A DNA stretch of 52,652 nucleotides from the NCBI GenBank assembly GCA_024636475.1, contig JAGXHA010000097.1:1-52652 (forward strand). Reading direction: 5' to 3'. The stretch comes from Roseobacter sp. Its GTDB lineage: Bacteria > Pseudomonadota > Alphaproteobacteria > Rhodobacterales > Rhodobacteraceae. The notes below the pieces were generated by a model, which had not been told where the DNA came from, did not search any database, and was given only the letters and a program-made list of their open reading frames with translations. The position numbers were made by a program, and so were the translations under genes. This document shows, in pieces, positions 24,260 through 31,838 of the stretch (the stretch's first letter is position 1; each line of letters begins with the position of its first letter).

Positions 24260-25057
24260 TCAGACCAAGACCATGCCTCCGTCAATCATGACGATCTGAC
24301 CGGTCATGTAGTCGCTGTCTTTTGAAGCAAGAAACGTTGTTGTCCCTGTGATATCGCCGGGCCTTGCAACCCGACCTTTCAGGATTTCGGACGAGAATTC
24401 TTCCATTGCCTGTCCGGGGCGATCTGCTGCACCGATCTGCATCAGGTCTTTATCAACCTGTTCCCACATCTCGGTCGCTACGACGCCAGGGGCAAATCCG
24501 GTAACGGTAATATCATGTTTCGCCAGATCGCGCGCGCCGGATTGCGTGAGCGATACAACTGCAAATTTCGATGCACAGTAGGGGGCGACGTTGTCATATC
24601 CCTGACGGCTTGCAACCGAGGCCGTGTTGATGATCTTGCCACCCCCGCCTTGAGCAATCATCTGGCGCGCCGCTTCCTGCATGCCGATCATGCAACCAAG
24701 CCCGTTGACGCCCATGATGAAGTTCCAGTTCTCGTCCGTCACATCCAGAAAGTTCATTGGCTTGTTGACGCCGGCATTGTTGAATTTCACATCCAGCCGG
24801 CCAAATTTTTCGACTGTGTGGGCGATCATCTCGCGCACCTGTTCGCGATTGGTCACATCCACCTGATGGGACAGTACAGCACCTCGATGCTCTTTCAAGC
24901 GGCTGCGATTGGCCTCTGCGACCTCTTCGGCCTTATCTCCGTTAAGATCGGCAAAGCAAACCTTGGCCCCCTCATCCAGCAACGCCTCGCCAATGGCACG
25001 GCCGATACCTTGTGCGGCCCCTGTCACGATACAAACACGATCCTGAACACGTCCCAT
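24260..25057 (-). CDS. SDR family oxidoreductase (polyol/acetoin reductase-like)
   Basis: This 265-residue classical short-chain dehydrogenase has TGAAQGIG (cofactor loop), NNAG, the catalytic Ser in NTASVASRQG and Tyr/Lys in PYCASKFAV, and the family end DSDYMTGQIVMIDGGMVLV. The C-terminal part resembles meso-2,3-butanediol dehydrogenase / sorbitol dehydrogenase types (WEQVDKDL...GRVARPGDI). Start chosen from GGGGGA seven bases before the inner ATG. It lies between the binding-protein gene and the permeases, so it probably oxidises the imported sugar or a polyol. It is a clear paralogue of the SDR at 28149. Confidence 0.88.
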   Translation of the reverse strand: MGRVQDRVCIVTGAAQGIGRAIGEALLDEGAKVCFADLNGDKAEEVAEANRSRLKEHRGAVLSHQVDVTNREQVREMIAHTVEKFGRLDVKFNNAGVNKPMNFLDVTDENWNFIMGVNGLGCMIGMQEAARQMIAQGGGGKIINTASVASRQGYDNVAPYCASKFAVVSLTQSGARDLAKHDITVTGFAPGVVATEMWEQVDKDLMQIGAADRPGQAMEEFSSEILKGRVARPGDITGTTTFLASKDSDYMTGQIVMIDGGMVLV

Positions 25058-25137
25058 GCCACGTCCCCCTAGAGTTTTTCTTTTGTGCAAAGCAATCGGG
25101 ACGCAGCATTTTGCTGCGCCCCGAATGATGTGGAGTC

Positions 25138-26085
25138 TTAGAACACAGGCTTGGTGTAATCGCCCATGTTGTCTTGGGTGATTTTGGGTGTGTCAAAGTA
25201 GTTGAGGAATGGAAGTTCTTCACCATTCAGAATATCAATTGCTGTTTTCAATGCCGCTTCGGCGTCATCCACCGGAGACTGATAGATCGACCCCCAATAG
25301 TCGCCAGCCGCCATCGCCTCATAGCCAACGGCAAAGTTTGTAGCGCCGACAAAGATGATACCTTCACGACCCGCAGCTTTGGCAGCGTTCAATGCGCCAA
25401 CGCCCATGTTGTCATCGCCCGCATAAACGCCATCGATATCGTCGTACTTGACCAAGAACGCTTCCATCACCTGCTGGGATTTTTCGCGGTTCCAGTCACC
25501 TGGCTGCGTGTCGACAACTGTTACATTCGGGCAGACCTCGGGCAGGCGATCTTCAAAGCCCTTGGCGCGCTCGATTGCGGTGGTGTATCCGGGCTGGCCA
25601 GTGATGTGGACGACCTGAGCATCGTTTTCGGTGCCCATTTCCTTGAACTTGTCGCACATGATCTCGGCCGAGCGTGCACCTTGGGTGATGTTGTCCGGGC
25701 CGGAGAATGACTTCACGAAATCAAAACCGGCTTCCGCGATGTTGGAGTTGGTGACAATTACCGGAATGCCTGCCTGATGCGCTTTGCGCACCGCTGGAAT
25801 CACAGCCTCGCCATTGGTTGGCCAGATGATGATGGCATCGACTTCCTGCTGGATAAGGTCTTCGATCTGCGCGATCTGGCGCGCCACGTCACCGCCTGCG
25901 TCCAAGACAACAGCGTCAACATCGGCGTTGCTTTCGGCAGCTGCGATAAACGCGTTTTCATAAGTTGTCTGGTAGCTGTCGACGCCCACGTTGTTTTGCG
26001 TGATGCCGATTTTCATGGTCTCGGCGCTGGCTGCACCTGCCAGAAAAATGGCGGTGGTTGCAATAAATGTCGTGCGAAGTGTCAT
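25138..26085 (-). CDS. Sugar ABC transporter substrate-binding protein (RbsB type)
   Basis: This 315-residue periplasmic protein has a signal peptide ending FLAGAASAE and the class-B (ribose-binding) fold: GITQNNVGVDSYQTTYE, QIEDLIQQEVDAIIIWPTN, and YAGDDNMGVGALNAAKAAG. It is the first gene of the leftward operon and has a very strong ribosome site (GGAGGAG). It feeds the RbsA/RbsC-type importer encoded downstream. The ligand cannot be read from sequence; genome context points to a sugar or polyol feeding into 2-keto-3-deoxy acids. Confidence 0.93.
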   Translation of the reverse strand: MTLRTTFIATTAIFLAGAASAETMKIGITQNNVGVDSYQTTYENAFIAAAESNADVDAVVLDAGGDVARQIAQIEDLIQQEVDAIIIWPTNGEAVIPAVRKAHQAGIPVIVTNSNIAEAGFDFVKSFSGPDNITQGARSAEIMCDKFKEMGTENDAQVVHITGQPGYTTAIERAKGFEDRLPEVCPNVTVVDTQPGDWNREKSQQVMEAFLVKYDDIDGVYAGDDNMGVGALNAAKAAGREGIIFVGATNFAVGYEAMAAGDYWGSIYQSPVDDAEAALKTAIDILNGEELPFLNYFDTPKITQDNMGDYTKPVF

Positions 26086-26213
26086 TCGGGTCTCCTCCCA
26101 AGGTGGTTGTAAATTCCTTCGGACGTCCCTCCCGGACGCCGAATGCCGCCTAGCTCAGTTGCGGCTGTATCTCACCCTGCCAAGCCTTGAAGGTGCAAAG
26201 TTCATAAAAAATA

Positions 26214-26245
26214 TCCATTATGGAGTTATTTTAAACCATTTTGGA
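26214..26245. promoter_or_regulatory. Paired palindromic operator in the divergent promoter
   Basis: Two copies of the 11-base palindrome WCCATTWTGGA are present: TCCATTATGGA at 26214-26224 and ACCATTTTGGA at 26235-26245. Their centres are 21 bp apart, two helical turns, so a dimeric regulator would bind the same DNA face twice. The region is A/T-rich and lies between the binding-protein gene and the regulator gene. The likely binder is the HTH-binding-protein fusion transcribed from here. Confidence 0.65.
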
Positions 26246-26299
26246 TAATTTCGGGCTTATGATTTGACCATCAAAGAGGCCACCCTAGGAGGACGAGGA

Positions 26300-28129
26300 G
26301 TGGAGAAATCCAAAACATTCAATTCTGATATCAACCCGAAACTGCCCAAGCGGCAGCCGGATAAAGGGCACGCACACACGATGAACGCCATGCAACGATA
26401 TAATCCAGCTTCACCGGCTGCGCCACAGGCGCTGACCGAGATGCTTGATATTTTGTCGTTCGTAGAGGACTTCAGCGACGAGGTGGAAGCCACAATGGAT
26501 ATCATCGCGCCCAATCCGCATCTGCGGATGGCAACGCATCTGCTGCGCGGTCATTTCGAGGGCAAGTCGATCACGCCAACGTCTTTGATCAGCGCAAGCC
26601 AGGTGCCGTATGCCACAGCCACGCGCCGGATGAAGGAAATGCTGGATGCCGGGCTTATCGAACAGCGGCCGCGCACAAAGACGGGCAAGAGCTTTTCCGT
26701 GCACCCCAGCGACAGATTGCTTGACCAGTGGGTGCAGATTTCGGGTCGCGTGCAACGCCTTGCTGAACGTCGTTTCGGCGGAGCGCTCAAGAACGAGGAA
26801 ACAACCGACTACTATTACGGGGGCAGCTATAAGGCAGCCCAATCCATTCCCCCCCTCAGTGTGCGTGCCGAGCCTTTGAAGGCACCCGGCGGGATCCGCG
26901 TGTTGGTCCACGGCGACCCGACCTTCATGGTCATGGATAATCTCAAACGTCAGTTTGAACAGATTATCGGCACCAAAATCACCCAACGCGCCTTCTCCAT
27001 CGACCGCCTGCGCGAGGAAGCCTTGCGCAACGCCCAACGTGATACCAGCCGCTATGATATTATCGCTGTCGATCTGCCGTGGATCGGTGAGTACGCCGAA
27101 AAAGGCGTGTTGATGCCGCTTGAAAAGGTCATGGATCTGGAACGGCTTGATCCGGCTGATTTTCACACCTCGGGCTGGAAAGCGGCCCATTGGGGGGGGC
27201 GTGCCTTCGGTGTACCAGCACAGACGACACCTGAACTTTTGTTTTACCGCCGTGACCTGTTTGCCGAAGCTGGCTTGGACGCGCCAAAAACCACCGACCA
27301 GCTTTTGCAGGCTGCAAAAGCTTTGCACAATCCTGCGCGGGCTCGGTACGGGTTCGCTTGGAACGCCGCGCGGGGAACGGCCTTGGGGCACACGGTTTTG
27401 ATGACCATGGCCGACTTTGGCCAACCCGTGCTTGATATGCCCGAAATCGCGGGTGGGTTTGACACATCCACACTGGCGGACGGTACATACTCCGCCACGA
27501 TTGATACCGAAGCAGGTTTGCGGGCCGCCGAATTTCTATTGGAGCTTTTGCGCTATTCTCCGCCTGATATCCTTTCGATGTCCTGGTATGAACGGGTCCG
27601 CGCCTATGCAGAGGGCAATATTGCGATGGCTTACGGCTATACGCTGCTTGCCCCTTACTTTGAGCAGAACAAAGCTTCTCCTGCTTATGGGCAGACAGGT
27701 TATCTGCCGCATCCATCGGGGCCCGGCGCGCGCCAGATTGCACCGATTGGCGGCTATGTCCTGGGCATTCCGGCCAACCTTGCACCTGACCGCGTGCCAG
27801 CGGCGGTCGAGGCGCTCAGCATCTTTACGTCGCCTGGTGCGCAGAAGCTTTATATTCAAAATGGCAGTCGTACAAACGCACGGTATTCAGTTTGTGCAGA
27901 CCCTCAAGTGCGCAAAACGTCACCGATATTCGAAGCGGTAGACGGGATGTCATGGCGCGATGAACTGCAATTCTGGCCGCGCCCGCCCGTGCCGGAAATC
28001 TGCGACATCATCCAGATCTGTGGTGAGGAATTTCACGACATGCTGCGCGGTATCACGACCCCGCGCGAAGCACTGCGCACAGCGCAAGCCCGCGCTGACG
28101 TGCTGATACACGAAAACAAGACAAGATAA
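26300..28129 (+). CDS. Winged-HTH + MalE-type solute-binding domain regulator
   Basis: This protein has about 609 residues and no signal peptide. Residues about 70-140 form a MarR-like winged helix (ATHLLRGHFEGKSITPTSL, ATATRRMKEMLDAGLIEQR). From about 200 to 590 the protein is a family-1 extracellular solute-binding domain (MalE/UgpB type), recognisable in DIIAVDLPWIGEYAEKGVL, the GVPAQTTPELLFYRRDLF block, and IGGYVLGIPAN. So an ABC-type sugar-binding fold serves as cytoplasmic ligand sensor. The GTG start is chosen because AGGAGG lies seven bases upstream; an internal ATG at about 26380 would only remove a disordered leader. It is divergent from the transporter and first in the rightward catabolic operon, and probably controls both. 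Confidence 0.85.
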   Translation: MEKSKTFNSDINPKLPKRQPDKGHAHTMNAMQRYNPASPAAPQALTEMLDILSFVEDFSDEVEATMDIIAPNPHLRMATHLLRGHFEGKSITPTSLISASQVPYATATRRMKEMLDAGLIEQRPRTKTGKSFSVHPSDRLLDQWVQISGRVQRLAERRFGGALKNEETTDYYYGGSYKAAQSIPPLSVRAEPLKAPGGIRVLVHGDPTFMVMDNLKRQFEQIIGTKITQRAFSIDRLREEALRNAQRDTSRYDIIAVDLPWIGEYAEKGVLMPLEKVMDLERLDPADFHTSGWKAAHWGGRAFGVPAQTTPELLFYRRDLFAEAGLDAPKTTDQLLQAAKALHNPARARYGFAWNAARGTALGHTVLMTMADFGQPVLDMPEIAGGFDTSTLADGTYSATIDTEAGLRAAEFLLELLRYSPPDILSMSWYERVRAYAEGNIAMAYGYTLLAPYFEQNKASPAYGQTGYLPHPSGPGARQIAPIGGYVLGIPANLAPDRVPAAVEALSIFTSPGAQKLYIQNGSRTNARYSVCADPQVRKTSPIFEAVDGMSWRDELQFWPRPPVPEICDIIQICGEEFHDMLRGITTPREALRTAQARADVLIHENKTR

Positions 28130-28148
28130 TATCTGAGGAGGAGATATC

Positions 28149-28958
28149 ATGGACCCCAACCGTCTGACAGGTAAGAACATTCTGATCACTGGTGCTGCAC
28201 GCGGCATGGGTGCCGCCAATGCCGAGGCATTTGCTGCACAAGGTGCCAATGTGTGTCTTGGTGATCTGGACTTGGACGAGGCCCAGAAGATGGCCGACAA
28301 GATCAACGCCGAAGGTGCTGGCAAAGCGATTGCGGTCAAGATGGACGTGACCAAGCGTGAAGATAATGCGGCGGCCGTCGCCGCCGTGGTCGACGCGTTC
28401 GGGTCGATCAACGTTGGCGTCTTCAACGCAGGCCTGAACAAGCCCCGGTTCTTTATGGATATCGATGAAGACAATTGGGACATGATCATGAACGTCAACA
28501 CCAAGGCGATGTGGCTCGGGATGCAGGAAACGGCCCGCCAGATGATCGAACAAGGCCCGATGGAAGGGCATCCCTACAAGCTGATCAACGTAGGTTCGAT
28601 TGCATCGCGCAAGCCGCTGGTTGACGTGACGGTTTATTGCACCTCGAAATACGGCTGCCTTGCATTGACCCATTGTGGTGCGATCGGGCTGGCCGAGCAT
28701 AATATCACCGTCAATGGTTATGCCCCCGGCGTGGTGGTCACCCCGCTTTGGGAACAGTTGGACAAGGATCTTGTCGATATTGGTTTCAAGGAGCGCGAAG
28801 GTCAGGCCTATGACGACATCGTGCGCGACGCCTTGCAGATCAAACGTGTGTCCTACCCCAAGGACATTGTGGGAACTGCTTCGTTCCTGGCCTCCGATGA
28901 CAGCGATTACATGACGGGCCAGATGATCCACATCGATGGGGGCTGGTGCATCCAGTAA
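28149..28958 (+). CDS. SDR family oxidoreductase, paralogue of the 24260 gene
   Basis: This 269-residue short-chain dehydrogenase has TGAARGMG, the catalytic Ser in NVGSIASRKP, Tyr/Lys in VYCTSKYG, and SDYMTGQMIHIDGGW at the end. It shares with the SDR at 24260 the unusual NAG-x-NKP stretch and the APGVV-x-T-x-WEQ-DKDL region, so both arose by duplication and probably act on related substrates. GAGGAGGAG precedes the ATG. It is the second gene of the rightward unit, 19 bases after the regulator. Confidence 0.88.
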   Translation: MDPNRLTGKNILITGAARGMGAANAEAFAAQGANVCLGDLDLDEAQKMADKINAEGAGKAIAVKMDVTKREDNAAAVAAVVDAFGSINVGVFNAGLNKPRFFMDIDEDNWDMIMNVNTKAMWLGMQETARQMIEQGPMEGHPYKLINVGSIASRKPLVDVTVYCTSKYGCLALTHCGAIGLAEHNITVNGYAPGVVVTPLWEQLDKDLVDIGFKEREGQAYDDIVRDALQIKRVSYPKDIVGTASFLASDDSDYMTGQMIHIDGGWCIQ

Positions 28959-29018
28959 CTGCTTATCTGCTTTAACACTTGAAAAACGGGGGGCTTTTCC
29001 CCTCCGAGGGAGACATAT

Positions 29019-30317
29019 ATGTCACGCGCCTTAATGCCTAACCTGCTCACGCCGCAAGATCTTGAACCCAACTGGGAATGGCGCGAGCGCATACCTGCCT
29101 GGGGTCACATGTCGGTTGATTTCGAGCGCCGGATTGATCACGACCGCTTGCGGCGGTACCGGCTTGCCCGCACCCATCAGGCGCTTCAGGCCTCCAACGC
29201 AGGCACGCTGTTGCTGTTTGACATCAACAACATCCGTTACGTTTCGGCGACCAAGATCGGCGAATGGGAGCGCGACAAGATGTGCCGTTTCTGCCTGCTG
29301 ACGGGCGACGATTCCCCATATGTCTGGGATTTCGGATCGGCTGCGGAGCACCACAAACGGCATTCTGACTGGCTCGAACCCAGCCACTGCCTCGCCGGTG
29401 TGGTCGGTATGCGTGGCACCATCCCGCCAGAGTTTGGCCTGATGAAAAAATACGCCAAGCAGATCGCCGGTTTGATCCGTGATGCCGGCATGGGAGATAT
29501 GCCCGTGGGCGTTGATTACGCCGAAACTGCCATGTTCCACGCACTGCAGGAAGAAGGCCTGAACGTTGTCGACGGCCAGCAGATCATGCTTTCCGCGCGC
29601 GAAATCAAGAATTGGGACGAAATCCAACTGCTCACCCAAGCCGCGGCGATGGTCGATGGCGTCTACCACATGATCTACGAAGAGCTGAAGCCGGGTGTGC
29701 GGGAAAACGATATCGTCGCGCTGTCCAACAAAATGCTATATGAAATGGGTTCAGACGACGTGGAGGCGATCAACGCGATTTCAGGTGAACGCTGCAACCC
29801 GCATCCGCACAACTTCACCGACCGATTGATCCGCCCCGGCGATCAGGCCTTCTTTGATATCCTGCAATCTTATCAGGGCTATCGAACCTGCTATTACCGC
29901 ACGTTCAATGTCGGCCGTGCTACGCCGTCGCAAAACGATGCTTATGTGAAGGCGCGGGAATGGATTGACGCCTCAATCGCGATGATCAAACCGGGTGTAA
30001 GCACCGACAAAGTGGCCGAGGTCTGGCCCACCGCACAGAGCCTTGGTTTTGCGAGCGAGGATCAAGCCTTTGGCTTGCAATTTGGTCACGGTCTGGGCCT
30101 CGCGCTGCACGAAAGGCCGATCATCAGCCGGGCTGTCAGCATGGATCACCCGATGGAAATCAAGACTGGCATGGTATTCGCGCTGGAAACCTATTGCCCC
30201 GCGACCGACGGCTACTCTGCCGCGCGGATCGAAGAAGAGGTGGTGGTGACCGAGACCGGCTGCGAGGTTATCTCGCTCTTCCCGGCAGAAGAGCTGCCCA
30301 TTGCGAACCGGTACTGA
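29019..30317 (+). CDS. M24-fold ('pita-bread') protein with altered metal site
   Basis: This 432-residue protein has an N-terminal creatinase/prolidase-like domain (about 45-190) and a C-terminal M24 domain. It looks more like DddP and creatinase relatives than like Xaa-Pro peptidases. The expected metal ligands are D-x-D, D, H, E, E. Here Asp280 is present, but the second position is Leu282 and the third is Cys291, while His357 (FGHGLG), Glu390 (FALE) and Glu405 (RIEEE) remain. Loss of two of five or six ligands suggests a non-metal hydrolase or lyase, as in creatinase. Its place among sugar dehydrogenases suggests action on a small carboxylated molecule. AGGGAGA precedes the ATG. Confidence 0.8.
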   Translation: MSRALMPNLLTPQDLEPNWEWRERIPAWGHMSVDFERRIDHDRLRRYRLARTHQALQASNAGTLLLFDINNIRYVSATKIGEWERDKMCRFCLLTGDDSPYVWDFGSAAEHHKRHSDWLEPSHCLAGVVGMRGTIPPEFGLMKKYAKQIAGLIRDAGMGDMPVGVDYAETAMFHALQEEGLNVVDGQQIMLSAREIKNWDEIQLLTQAAAMVDGVYHMIYEELKPGVRENDIVALSNKMLYEMGSDDVEAINAISGERCNPHPHNFTDRLIRPGDQAFFDILQSYQGYRTCYYRTFNVGRATPSQNDAYVKAREWIDASIAMIKPGVSTDKVAEVWPTAQSLGFASEDQAFGLQFGHGLGLALHERPIISRAVSMDHPMEIKTGMVFALETYCPATDGYSAARIEEEVVVTETGCEVISLFPAEELPIANRY

Positions 30318-30319
30318 GC

Positions 30320-31084
30320 ATGGCCAATCCATTCGATCTGACAGGCCGCAAGGCCCTTGTGACCGGTGGCGCGACCGGCATCGGCGAGGGCATAGCCCTC
30401 GGCCTTGCCGCCGCCGGGGCCGATGTTGCGCTGACCTATCGCAGTCACCAGCCTGACGATACGCTCGCTAAAATCACCTCGATGGGCCGCAAGGCTGCTG
30501 CTGTTCAGGCGGACTTCAACGGCATGGATCAGGCGGCGGCAGACGATGTTGTCGGCTTTGCCAAAGACGCTTTGGATGGGCTGGATATCCTCGTGAACAA
30601 CGCGGGCATCATTCACCGGGGGGACTCGGCCGAGATGGCGCTTGAGGATTGGCAGCGCGTTTTGTCGGTCAACCTCGATTCTGTCTGGTTGCTGTCGCAA
30701 GCCGCGGGCAAACACATGATCGCGCAAGGGTCCGGCAAGATTATCATTGTGTCGTCGGTGCTCGGCACTCAGGGCGGGCTGCGCGTCCCTGCCTATGCGT
30801 CCAGCAAACATGCCGTGATCGGTTTGACACGTGCGCTTTGCAACGAATGGGCCCCGTTGGGTGTCAACGTCAATTCAATCGCGCCGGGGTACACCGCAAC
30901 CGATAACACGCAAGCATTGCGCGACGATCCGGAACGGTCAAAGGCATTGCTGGACCGCGTGCCCGCAGGTCGTTTTGCGGACCCATCAGAAATTGCCGGG
31001 GCTGCCGTGTTTTTGGCGTCAGATGCTTCGGCGTATTGCCATGGCAGCGTGATCACCGTCGATGGCGGCTGGCTCGCACGCTAA
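30320..31084 (+). CDS. SDR family oxidoreductase, KduD-like
   Basis: This 254-residue short-chain dehydrogenase has the pattern of 2-dehydro-3-deoxy-D-gluconate 5-dehydrogenase (KduD): GGATGIGEGIA, NNAGIIHRGDSAE, the SVLGTQGGLRVPAYASSKHAV catalytic stretch, APGYTATDNTQALR and VDGGWLAR at the very end. KduD acts on 2-keto-3-deoxy sugar acids from uronates; here a related keto-deoxy acid may be the substrate. The ATG lies two bases after the M24 gene stop, so they are tightly linked. The next SDR starts 10 bases after its stop. Confidence 0.88.
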   Translation: MANPFDLTGRKALVTGGATGIGEGIALGLAAAGADVALTYRSHQPDDTLAKITSMGRKAAAVQADFNGMDQAAADDVVGFAKDALDGLDILVNNAGIIHRGDSAEMALEDWQRVLSVNLDSVWLLSQAAGKHMIAQGSGKIIIVSSVLGTQGGLRVPAYASSKHAVIGLTRALCNEWAPLGVNVNSIAPGYTATDNTQALRDDPERSKALLDRVPAGRFADPSEIAGAAVFLASDASAYCHGSVITVDGGWLAR

Positions 31085-31094
31085 GAGAGGACAT

Positions 31095-31838
31095 ATGGAA
31101 CAAACACTTAAAGGTAAGACGGCCCTTGTCACTGCCGCAGGCAACGGAATTGGCCGCGCCAGTGCCGAAGCGCTTGCGAAACTGGGGGCGACTGTGATCG
31201 CGACAGACATAGATGCGTCTGCGGTTGAAACAGTTGCGGGTGGGTCGCCCAACATCACAGGCAAGGGACTGGACGTGCTCGATGCCCAGGCTGTCACGGA
31301 TTTGATCGGCTCTTTGTCGCCCGTGAACATTCTGGTAAATTGCGCAGGTTGGGTCCATGATGGTACGATCCTCGATTGCAGCGATGATGTCTGGGACAAG
31401 GCATTCAATCTGAACGCCAAGGCCATGTTCCAGATTACAAAAGCCGTTCTGCCGGGCATGCTGGAGCAGGGAACCGGATCCATCATCAACATCGCCTCGA
31501 TCGTTTCCAGCGAAAAGGGCGCACCGCGCCGCTTTGCCTATGGTGCCTCCAAGGCCGCGATCATTGGCATGACAAAATCCATCGCCGCCGACTATGTCAA
31601 AGACGGCATTCGCTGCAATGCGATTTGCCCCGGTACGGTTGAAAGCCCCTCGCTCAAGGACCGACTGACAGCGACCGGGGATTACGACAAAGCCCATGCC
31701 GCCTTTACCGCACGCCAGCCGATGGGCCGTTTTGGCACGCCTGCCGAGATCGCGGAAATGGTCTGTTACCTCGCTGGCGACATGTCTGCCTTTACAACAG
31801 GACAGGCATTTGCCGTCGATGGCGGGTGGTCAATCTGA
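31095..31838 (+). CDS. SDR, 2-keto-3-deoxy-L-fuconate / L-rhamnonate dehydrogenase-like
   Basis: This 247-residue short-chain dehydrogenase has the pattern of the 4-dehydrogenase in the non-phosphorylating L-fucose or L-rhamnose pathways: NCAGWVHDGTILDCSDDVWD, the SIVSSEKGAPRRFAYGASKAA active site, CNAICPGTVESPSL and RQPMGRFGTPAEIA. These enzymes make 2,4-diketo-3-deoxy acids, which an FAH-family hydrolase splits to pyruvate and L-lactate; such a hydrolase is coded at 19694. The stop overlaps the start of the next gene by one base (TGATG). Confidence 0.87.
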   Translation: MEQTLKGKTALVTAAGNGIGRASAEALAKLGATVIATDIDASAVETVAGGSPNITGKGLDVLDAQAVTDLIGSLSPVNILVNCAGWVHDGTILDCSDDVWDKAFNLNAKAMFQITKAVLPGMLEQGTGSIINIASIVSSEKGAPRRFAYGASKAAIIGMTKSIAADYVKDGIRCNAICPGTVESPSLKDRLTATGDYDKAHAAFTARQPMGRFGTPAEIAEMVCYLAGDMSAFTTGQAFAVDGGWSI

